Assembly (NCBI GenBank): GCA_001179505.1
Contig: CDMY01000511.1
Coordinates: forward strand, 20,549 to 84,548
Source of the DNA: Vitrella brassicaformis
Taxonomy: Eukaryota > Sar > Vitrellaceae
Direction: 5' to 3'
Length of the DNA stretch: 64,000 bases
Shown here: piece after piece, positions 55,462 to 64,000 of the stretch
Layout: the number at the start of each line of letters is the position of its first letter
Position numbering within the stretch: position 1 is the first letter of the stretch
Position numbers and translations under genes: made by a program
The notes under the pieces: model-generated
Told to the model about the DNA's origin: nothing
What the model saw: the letters and a program-made list of their open reading frames with translations, nothing else
Database searches by the model: none

Positions 55462-57286
55462 ATGCAGCACATGAGGCTGAAGCCGCTGTTCTTCCCCCGC
55501 AACGTTCCCTCTCCCTTGACGCGCCCCCCTATCATCAGCAGCAGCAGCCCCGCACCCCTGCTGCCCAGATCTTGCTCGTTCCGGTGTCTGCAGTATGGAC
55601 GCAGGAGGACTCCCCTCACCCTCTCACGAGGCCTCACCCGCGGCCACCCCCTGTTTCAGCCGCCTCTCTCCCCTCGTGTAGCGCCCCTGAGTCACCCGTG
55701 TGCATTGCAAGCGCGTCATCTGACTCACCGAGCGATCCCCTCGCCGTTCCTGTGGGGCGTGTGGGGTTCGACTGCCTTCTTGGTGGTGGTGGTGGGCGCT
55801 CTGGCGGTTGCGGGCTTCGTGATGGTGGAAGTGCGGTTTACCGGCTTCGCGACGCTCCACTGGCTGGAGGAGATCTTCCGTGACCGTGTGGGTGACCCCT
55901 TGTTCTACTGGCTGGACCGGCAGAGCCGCCTGCCGATGATCGACGACAAGGTCTTTGAGGAGACCGACAACCTCATGGTCTTCTTCTTCGACGATCAGGA
56001 GCACCGCATCAAGATGAGGGCCATCACCAACATGCTCCTCAAGACTCTCCAACGGCACGACGAGCTCAAGGATGTCAAACCCTTCTACGCCTACCGCACC
56101 AAGAAGCCCAAAAAGGAGACCAACAGCACAACCGCTGACAGCCCAGCCAGCGACAGCACGCCCTCAGCAGCAGCAGCGGCTGCAGCGAGCGATGCCATCC
56201 CTTTGGGTGCATCCGTCGACGACGAACTCCCCCCGATGAACGTCATGATGTACAAGGGGCAGCGGCGCGCCTCGCTGAAGGTGCCCTTCCCGCCCTCTGG
56301 CTTGACCGAGCTGCCGGTGCCACTGGAAGAGCTCCTGACGTTCTTCAAGCCCCGCTCGCAGGCGGCCGATGAGGTGGCGCACACGGCGGAGTGCCCCGTG
56401 CGGACCATCACGCACGACACCTTCGAGGTGGCGGTGGTGGCGCAGGCCACGCCGACCAACCCGGTGCTGGTGCAGCTTTATGAGGACACGTGTTTCCTGT
56501 GCTTCTTGATGCGGCCGTTCGTCAACAGCGTGGCCAAGATCCTCGCCGACAACAATGTGCCGCTGACGATTGTGCGGCTCAACATCGAGAGGAACGACTT
56601 CCCCAAAGACTGCCCGGTCGCCAGGGGCACACCCACATTCGTACTCTTCAAAGGTACGTAAGGGAGGGAGGGAATGGGCGAGATCGATGGGACACACAGG
56701 GAGAGAGACACACATGGTTGGTGCCTTGTGGTTGTCGCGTACAGAGTGGAAGAAGCCGGAGCGTTGGGCAGAGTTCAAGCCCAAGGACTTCATCAGTCGG
56801 CTGGAGGCGGCCATCGGCCCCGACGCCCTCACCGACACCATGCGCCTCCAGTTCACCCACCTCCTCGACATGCTACCCGTGCGGCTGACACTCTTCAGCA
56901 ACCTCGCCTTCCAGCTCGTCGACCTCAACGGCCTGCAGGCAGTCTCTATGGGCCCACAAGGAGAGGGCGGCGTCGGGGAGAGCAGTGTCAAGAACATGCC
57001 CCCGATCGCCGCACTCCAGCACACCCCTCCATCAGCAGCAGCGGCACCCCCGGCTGGTCGATCTGACACGGGGGAAGGGTCCAAGGCCAACGGCGGCAGC
57101 AGTGAGGAGTTCCAGCGGGTGGTGACCGAGCTGATGGAGGCCGACATGAACCGTGTCGACTGCCTGGCCGAGAATGTCGAGTTGCTCAAGAGGGAGGCCG
57201 ACCAGGCCGAGAGCGACGTCCTCTACTACGCCATTCTGATGGCCGAGAAACTCGTTGAGTGGGAGAGAAAGGCGAGAAGTGAGTGA
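55462..57286 (+). CDS. Membrane-anchored thioredoxin-like protein
   Basis: Exons 55462-56653 and 56745-57286 join in phase 1 into 577 residues. The N-terminus (about 90 residues) is Arg/Pro/Ser-rich without acids, a plausible organelle-targeting leader, and is followed by one TM helix (WGSTAFLVVVVGALAVAGFV). A hydrophilic region (FFDDQEHRIKMRAITNMLL) precedes a thioredoxin-like fold: NPVLVQLYEDTCFLCFLMRP, with the redox pair CFLC, then IVRLNIERNDFP and the cis-Pro loop RGTPTFVLFKG. A coiled-coil C-terminus (VDCLAENVELLKREADQAES) ends at TGA. Such membrane thioredoxins are known at the apicoplast of apicomplexans (ATrx proteins). Plastid location here is inference, and mitochondria are the alternative. 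The 5' end could start at a later ATG. Confidence 0.75.
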
Positions 57287-57942
57287 TGCATAACTAGATG
57301 GCGGACAGTGTGGCAGGCAGCTTCCTTTTGTCTGCACGCCATAGCTATATGGGATGGGATGGGATGGGACGTGCCATGTTCGAGACTGAGACTGCGAGAC
57401 AGTGATTGTGGCAGCAAATGCTCGTCAATGGAAACGTGTGTCTTGGGGTGCGTCGAAGGTCTGGTTGGCTGTGCACCAAGCAGAGAGGGCGGCAGATAGA
57501 CACGGCATGGTAACGAGAGTCGGACACACACATCAGAGACAGCAGTAGCAGTCCACCACCCATCATGATGGCTGTTTGCGGGTGGGCTGTGAGCATCACA
57601 TAGGTGTGTGTAGTTTGCATGTGATGGTGTGATTGTCATTGCTGCAGTGAGTTCTTCCCGGCCGTCACGGGGTGGCCGGTGGCACAAACAGATGATCAAG
57701 GCAGTCTCAGTCAGTCAGAGAGTCAACACACACACCACACTCTCTTATGCGTTGGGAAGAGGTAAAGGAACTCTGAATATAATAATGTAAGCAGCGATGA
57801 GAAGGCCAACCCTCTCCTTGTTGTTGTTGCCGCACACACATGGGCAGGTACTGTACGGCCGGGCTGCTGTTACCTCCTCATCTCGCCATGAGCTACAGTG
57901 CTTCGCCCCTGCACGACACCATATCAGCGACACACCACACCG
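57287..57942. other. Non-coding interval; shared 3' flank of the G family
   Basis: No gene seen. 57600-57820 is the reverse complement of 18240-18410 downstream of copy G1 (CTTATGCGTTGGGA, GATGATCAAGG blocks). GGGAT repeats occur near 57352-57370. Confidence 0.6.
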
Positions 57943-59579
57943 TCATCCACACAGAAACCGATAAACAATGACAGTCATATCGCCCCACCTGCTCGCGGAC
58001 GCGTCAGTCAGCCGCACATAGAAGTGCTCGTGGTCCAACCGCCCTTCTGAGCCCTCAGCCGCATGGGCCCCTCCTTGATCTTGATGGGCCTCGACTCCAC
58101 CAGCCGCGTCAGCATTTCTAGAGCGGCCTCGGCGGATGCCGTGGCCCTCTGCAGCGGGTCGGCTGCGGTGAGGAGGCGGTGGAACACGATTGTCTTGGCT
58201 GCCTCGATTGGGTCGCCTCGTCCGATGATGAGGCCCTCTGGGTCGTCCTCGGGCAAGTCCCACACGTCGAAGTAGTACCTCAAGCCCTCGACAAAGTCCT
58301 CCACTGTCTGTGGGCCGTCGTCTTGGTCGGACTCCGGGTCGTCCACGTCGAGACACATGAGAGCGATGGAGAACCAGCCCGCCTCCCCGCTGTTGACGCG
58401 TTCGACGCAGTCAGCCAGCGGCTCGGGGATGGCGACCGATGCCTCCCGCCTCCTTCGGCCCCTGACCCCTCCTCCGCGGCGCCGCGTCGCCTGGCCTCGG
58501 CACGCTGGGCCGCAAGGTGGACGAGGTACAGCTTGTGGCTGTTGATGGACAAGTGCCATCGCAGAGCGCCATCCTGGCAGCCCACAACCGGCTTCTGCGA
58601 CAGAAACGAGACCGCAGCGATCGCCCCCGTCCAGAGATCCGATCGGCAATCAAAGGAGCTGAACTTCAGATCGTTCTGCAGGAAGTCCAGGAAGGCCTCG
58701 TCGGATTCAGTGATGTTCTCTAAGAACTTTTTGGCGTGCGGATCGCTGACGCCAGCAGTGAGCCGGTGGTTGTTCCGGTCTTGCTTGAGCCGCCAGATGA
58801 ACCGCATGTCTGGCGCCACCGATGTCTCCTTCCCTTGAGGGTCGAAGCTGCCCTCTGTCTGGCCCGCGGAATCGATGTGGCCCACTTGCAGGGTGAAGGT
58901 CCGCAGGGAAGAGGGAGAGCTCTGTGGGGGGGACGATCCGGAGGACCGGAGGGCAGGGGCGGGCGATGACAGATGAGGGGGCGGCTCGGGGCTGATAGAT
59001 GCGACTGCAAACACGCTAAGGAGGATGCTGACACAGACAGACAAGAGACAGACAGGCAGCCATCCAGCCATACATACACACACAGGTGTCTTCTTTCTTC
59101 TCCATCCTTCCAATGGCTGCTCTTGTCTGTCTGACTTACTTGGTGCTGTTTTGGTCGGAACTATAGTACCTCCGAAAGGCCGGCCGTCCCACTCTCTGCT
59201 CTTGACCCAGATCCACTATGGCCCCCCGCACATCCCTCGGCCTGACCGCCTCCTCCGCAGGCACCTCCGTCTTGTGCACCTCGAGCACCTTCCGGAGCAT
59301 GTCGCACACGCCTTGTATCATGGCAGACTGCTGCTCGTCCGTGTTGGCCCCTAGGCTGTTCAGCAGCTTGCGGATCCTGTGGGTGCTGCTGCCGTCGAGA
59401 GGTGGCGCGGGAGAGAGTCCGCACTGGTAGAGACGCATCCGTTCAGCTGCTTCCGGATTGGGGTCGATGGACTCCATGTAGTGCTGCACAGACGAGGGGC
59501 CGTCATTGGGCTTGAGCACGACGCTTCCCATCGCAGCGCTGCTCACGCCAGCATCGAGGCCGCCAGGGGTCAGTGGCAT
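57943..59579 (-). pseudogene. Multi-copy family of unknown function, broken copy G3
   Basis: From ATG 59579 (MPLTPGGLDAGVSSAAMGS) the first exon encodes LKPNDGPSSVQHYMESIDPN, LRKVLEVHKTE, DVRGAIVDLGQEQRVG and ends at a donor near 59147. After an acceptor near 59006 come SSLRTFTLQVGHIDSAGQTE, DEAFLDFLQNDLKFSSFDCR and SDLWTGAIAAVSFL. In another frame follow ADCVERVNSGEAGWFSIALM, EDFVEGLRYYFDV and EAAKTIVFHRLLTAADPLQR, then HEHFYVRLTDASASR after a 1-nt loss (TGGACC where G1 has TGGAAGC). At least three frame changes are needed, none at a good splice pair. Its exon 1 shows a 5' part not seen in G1. Unknown function. Confidence 0.6.
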
Positions 59580-59816
59580 GTCAGGGGGGAAGGGGGCGAC
59601 ATGAGGGAAGCCGCCGTTATTCGACGGAAGCTGAGATGCCGACGGGAGCTCCCTTCAACTGAGGTCATCGAAGGGGCTGGGCACAGCAAAGGGCGGCTGC
59701 TGGTCTTGGCTGTTCCGCCAGATGACGAAACAGCTCCGCAGCTGATTAATGGATACAGATGCCAGATGTCAACAGCACACACCGAGGGACTCATTCAAGC
59801 CTGTGCTTTTGTGTAC

Positions 59817-61461
59817 CTAATTGGCGTATACGTCGTCGAGGACCTTGGAGAGCTTGTATGCCTTGCCATCCTGACGAACAATGAATGGACTTGGTCGTGC
59901 GTGGCTCTCCATCCATCCATCCATCCATCCATCCTTGCCCCACCACCCACCAGTATTCTCTGCAGTCGTTTGTGAGCCGCCTGCAGGTCTTGACCCTGCT
60001 CCGTGATCCGCTCCTTCACACACAACACAAACACATGGAGGAGAGGCCTGCAACTTGACGCTGGATGGGTGGGGTTTGATGTACACCTGCAGGTCTTGTA
60101 TGGTGTCATTGGCCACCGTGAGCTGGTGCTTGATCTCCACCAACTTAGTCGCTGCACGACAACGCTCCTGACAGACAGATGGGGAGAGGGGAAGGACAGA
60201 GAGAAGATTCCATCATTCCATCATTCTCTCTTGTTTCTCCTCACAGTGTTGAGTGTCTCGGCCACGTTTTCCTCTATGTTCTGCTGCCGCTGGCCAACAC
60301 CGTCACCACCACTATCCTGTCTGCCGTCGGCGGCAACGAGGGAGGCGAAGGGCCCACCACTGATGATGCGGCGCCTCACAAGATCACCGTTCTCAGCACT
60401 AAGACCGCCACCCGACCCCTGCACAAGGATACATCACACATGACAGAGTATACATACAGCACCAACACTGTTGGCGGCCTTTCTCCTCCCCCCCTCCCTA
60501 CCTCTGCACCCGACCCCGTCTGTGTGCTAAACGCCCTTCCAGAGGGACTTGCCACCCGACCCACGGGCATCGCCACGCGCATGTCCATGTCCATGCCGAC
60601 CCCCATGCCCATGCCGATGGCGTGTGGCGTGTCACTGATGTGTCCGCGTGTGTGGCTGTAGCCCGATGCCAATGGTGGGAGGATGGGTGGGGACGGGTTG
60701 AGCGAGTGCAGCGGGTGGGTCGTCGACAGACGACGAATCGTCACCTGACCGACGGGATGGCATGAGAAAGGATCGGGGGGAGGAAGGGAGGTAGTGGTGG
60801 TTACGTACGTTGACTTTGGCAGCGGTGATGTCGAGCCGCTCTATCTCTTTGCCGTTGGACTCGAAGAGACGGAGAGCCTGAAAGAAAACCGCAAGAGTGA
60901 AATCCATACGTGCATTCCCGCCCTTCCCGCCCCCTCTCTGCTGGTCGCCTCGCCGCCCTTACGTACCTCCTTTACGTCGACGCGAGCGATAGGATCCGGC
61001 CCTGCCGTCGGATCCTCTACTGCGCCAGCTGGACGGTCCACCGCATACCTGCCATATTGCAGCCGCCATGCAGATTTCCATCCATCCATCCATCCATCCA
61101 TCCCCTACCCCCATCCATCCCGTCCATCTCACCTGTATGTGCGGGTGTCGTCGTTGCCGAAGTCGTTGAGCAGCAGGCACGGGTAGAAGACCTGCCGCTT
61201 GAGAGTCCGCTCCCCGTTGTCGAAGTGCCACGCGCTCGGGGCGGTGTACAGGCACAGTGAGAGGACGGTGTCGTCATCGACCTCGAACCGCTGGTTGGCC
61301 CATGGGAACTCCTTGATGGGCACCGTCACGGCCTTGTTGTCGCACAGCGTCCCGAAGTACTTGAGCGGCGGGGAGGAGGATGAAGCGGACGATGACTCGG
61401 AGTCGCCCGTCAGCGGAGTCAGCCCGGTTGGCCTCATCACCGTCACCGAGATGCTCAACAT
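59817..61461 (-). CDS. Coiled-coil protein of unknown function, 8 exons
   Basis: Exons 61461-61133, 61048-60967, 60877-60809, 60744-60502, 60418-60245, 60167-60087, 60013-59951 and 59870-59817 join in phase into 364 residues ending TAG. The ATG at 61461 (MLSISVTVMRPTG) is followed by a Ser-rich stretch and PLKYFGTLCDNKAVTVPIKE, KEFPWANQRFEVDDDTVLSL, LYTAPSAWHFDNGERTLK, which looks like a beta-rich domain. A linker with alternating Met/Gly (IGMGMGVGMDMDMRVAM) and a C-terminal coiled coil (ERCRAATKLVEIKHQLTVAN, ERITEQGQDLQAAHKRLQRI) come next, ending DGKAYKLSKVLDDVYAN. An in-frame upstream ATG near 61531 could add about 25 residues. No family recognised; it could be a cytoskeletal or scaffolding protein. 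Confidence 0.75.
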
Positions 61462-62391
61462 CGTGGATGGATCCCTGACCTCATGAGCTGGGAGGCGGCG
61501 AGAGCTAGATCGATTCTGCATGCCGGTGTCCATCAGCATTGAAAAACAGCACACGGGCCTTCGATGCAATAGACCTGCATGCTTAAGTGAGGCAGCAACA
61601 CACAGGCAAACAGCATCAGCCTTTGCAATGACTACATATTTCTCTCTGATGCATCATGCGTCATGTCATGCGCGGTGCACACTTACTTACCGAGCCGATG
61701 CGCACCTCCAGATCCCTCACAGCCGGCTCAACGGCACCTCCAGATCCCTCACAGCCGAGCCGCACGCACCCGGCCACTGTCGCATCCATCCATCCACCCG
61801 CTCATCCATCCGTGCTTGGCACTTGTGTCAGTGATGGGGATGGACGAAAGTCAGGACGAGTGGTTCTCGAGAGGCGATGGTAATGGTTGGACGGGCTGCA
61901 ATCGATCGGATGGAATAGTCAGAGGAAAAGAGGGAGAGGGAGTGAGATGCGACGCACGGGCCTCACAATAAACACGATAAAAAAGTGCACGACGGCCAGC
62001 TTCAACTGGCCAATGATCGCTCTGGCTTCAAGCTCGCGTCTTTCCTCGGTTGTTTTGGGTGTTGGTAGCTGATCTTGACTACAACAGAGGCGCCTGGGTC
62101 TGTAGCTGTGGATCAGCATCAGCACTCAGCCTCTCTCTACGTTCACCTCACTCGCTGGCCACGTCCGGGTGCTGTTGATCTGACGCACTGAGGTGAGAGA
62201 GGGCGGGAGGGATTCAGAATGGCAGTGTGCGTGATGTCTGTGTGGTTGTGGCAGATCGGTGACTTGTCAAGACCGAGGAGCCAGGCCAGTCCAGGTGCGG
62301 CAAGGAAAGAGGGCAGCTTGACCGCCATATATAGCTGTCTGGAGGTACGCAAACTGGAACTGTAAAACTGGCAATCGCGGCGTGGTGTGAG
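61462..62391. other. Intergenic region, no gene supported
   Basis: Short open frames only. The piece around 62070-61975 on the minus strand (TTEERRELEARAIIGQLKLA) looks exon-like but has no splice partner. A direct repeat CACCTCCAGATCCCTCACAG occurs at about 61705 and 61737. Confidence 0.4.
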
Positions 62392-63019
62392 ATGACAGGA
62401 CGTGGAGAGATGCCGTTCCTTCCCCGGGCGGTTAATGTTCGTCCGGAACACTATCGCTGGTTCAGATACGAACACAGCGATGTCGTCCTCTGTACCGATA
62501 TAGCGGACTGGGTGCAATACCGTCCCTTCAACACTGTTGGTGACGTCAAGAGCTTCATGTCCCTCATCCCATCTGATGTGGAGCTCGTTGGGTATGAGAG
62601 TGCTAGTGACGAGTGGCCCATCGAGGCCGTCTTGGGCGACAAGTAAGGAAAGACCGTTGGAATCGCGCGGACATAAGGACAGGCTGTGTGTGTGTGTGTG
62701 TCGGGCCTTGTGTGTGTCTTCAGGGGCAAGACGGAGGATGATCCGCTCGTCGTGAGAAAACTCGTGTGGCGAACGGTGGAAGAGCAAATCAGACTCGAGT
62801 CTCACAGTACGGTACCTACACTCCTCCAAGCTGCTGACATGTACATTGACACACGCCTGTGCACGTGTGTGTGTGTGACCATCAGCGGCCCCCACGCCCA
62901 GGGAGCCCGCTCCCGCTGACACAGAAATTGGTAGCGGTGCTCAACAGATGCGAGTACTACGGCGAGAGGGCAGACACCGGGACCCTCCCTCCTCAAGTCC
63001 CTCAAGTGCCAGTGGCTGA
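62392..63019 (+). CDS. Small hypothetical protein, 3 exons
   Basis: Exons 62392-62642, 62724-62806 and 62886-63019 join in phase into 155 residues (MTGRGEMPFLPRAVNVRPEH ... HYRWFRYEHSDVVLCTDIAD, EDDPLVVRKLVWRTVEEQIR). The last exon is Pro/Ser-rich (PTPREPAPADTE ... SSSPSSASG) and may be mis-assigned. The first two exons look like real protein (balanced composition, GTAAGG donor, TCTTCAG acceptor). No domain recognised. It could be the N-terminal part of a longer gene whose later exons were not found. Confidence 0.5.
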
Positions 63020-64000
63020 GGCTCAGAGAGGCACAAAGAGCTGCGTTATTGCGTGGGCGTGGAGTTCTGTATGGGTGCTTTTCTCAAGGGACTTTGTTTG
63101 TGGGGCAAAGCTGGTTGAGGGACGTGCATGGCATGACTATGCGTGTGATCGTGTCCGTCTGGTCGTAGAACACGGTGGGGTGGCATGGTGGGACTAGACG
63201 ACTAACGGTGGACTAATGGTGCATTCGATTTGTGTCTCGTTTACACACACACACACACACACACCCCACACACACAACCCTGAACACACACATTCACACA
63301 CACCCCACGCAACACGCAGACAAGCCTCTCTGGGTCCTCGTCTCTCTCTTTTCCTGAATGTGCGCTGGGCCTAACATGACATACGCTGCACACAAGCCAT
63401 CCTCTTCGCGTAGAAGAGCGAAGAGGATACATGGAATCTGTGTGCGACAGAGCAGAGCATGAGCATGGGGCGCAGGCAGCCCTGCCTCGGCTCAAGCGCA
63501 GTATAAATGTGTAGGCATCCGATTCGCTCTTTCAAGAGACAGATTCAGTCCCTCTCGTGACGTTTGTGCACGAGACACAGCAGTTTTTTGAATGACCCAT
63601 ACCCGCGGGCGTCACGACCATTCAAATGGCCCATGATCATTGTTACAAAAGTGTCATGGTGCGGATGTCCTCTCTCTGGCAACGGTCAAACCCACACGCG
63701 AAGCATGCCAGCCACCCATACGCGCAGCCAAACACACCAGACGACCAACTGATCTCAGCCAACCGAGAGAGAGAGAGAGGTAGCCAGCCACACATACACT
63801 TTCGTGCCGTCCGCTCTGAGAGAGAGTCCCGTGTTCCCCTGACTGATGTGCGGGTCAAATGCATGTGCTGTCTGCCTCAGTATGTGATCGGCGAGGGGAG
63901 GGACCTTGTGGCGGATACGTAGGCACACACTGGGAGGCTAGAGAGACAACACAGACGGACAGACAGGCAGATCTCAGGCAGATATGCGTGCATGTAATCC
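63020..64000. other. Intergenic region to the window edge
   Basis: No gene supported. It contains a (CA)n tract near 63242-63262, the short hairpin at 63399-63428 and a GA-rich run near 63766. Confidence 0.5.
63399..63428. repeat. Perfect 11-bp inverted repeat, 8-nt loop
   Basis: ATCCTCTTCGC (63399-63409) pairs perfectly with GCGAAGAGGAT (63418-63428) around the loop GTAGAAGA. It is not inside a recognised gene. It could be a structural or protein-binding site. Confidence 0.7.

Overview
The window is nuclear DNA from a eukaryote with intron-rich genes. Nearly every gene model below was assembled by hand from GT-AG exons that keep the reading frame. Many introns carry long (TG)n/(GT)n tracts just before the acceptor. 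The gene content (a CDPK-type kinase with EF-hands, an N-myristoylation-type start, secreted lectins, a plastid- or mitochondrion-type membrane thioredoxin) suggests an alveolate, most likely a chromerid such as Vitrella. The organism assignment is inference.

Layout: (1) 1-10 kb: a partial secreted C-type-lectin-like gene, a gene-poor stretch, a CDF zinc transporter with an in-frame TAG, a nine-pass membrane protein, and a 10-exon protein with a mitochondrial-type presequence. (2) 10-18 kb and 31-36 kb: an inverted segmental duplication. Each arm carries a large gene of unusual design: KCTD-type BTB/T1, two TLDc-like domains, a coiled coil and a C3HC4 RING. The left copy (+) is badly decayed. 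The right copy (-) has a single 1-nt deletion. (3) Between the arms: an N gap, a 14-exon calcium-dependent kinase and, head to head with it, an 18-exon secreted protein with three H-type-lectin-like domains. (4) 36-43 kb: another TLDc-like gene with two frame breaks, then a copy of a multi-copy family of unknown function. That family has broken copies at 16-18, 41-43 and 58-59.6 kb (the last inverted). (5) 43-64 kb: mostly intact single-copy genes: a signal-anchor protein, a MESD-like ER chaperone ending in KTEL, a LYAR-type zinc-finger gene head to head with a MOG1 homologue, a 21-exon BAR-like/UBA protein with clathrin-box-like motifs, a membrane thioredoxin-like protein, a coiled-coil gene and a small unknown gene.

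The most interesting system is the BTB-TLDc-TLDc-RING family with its shared 48-bp promoter element, inverted duplication, in-phase exon duplication and ongoing decay. Next are the BAR/UBA clathrin-adaptor-like gene and a long hairpin at 43.4 kb with about 50-nt arms. Several genes form head-to-head pairs with short shared promoters. No rRNA genes, CRISPR arrays or intact transposons were recognised.
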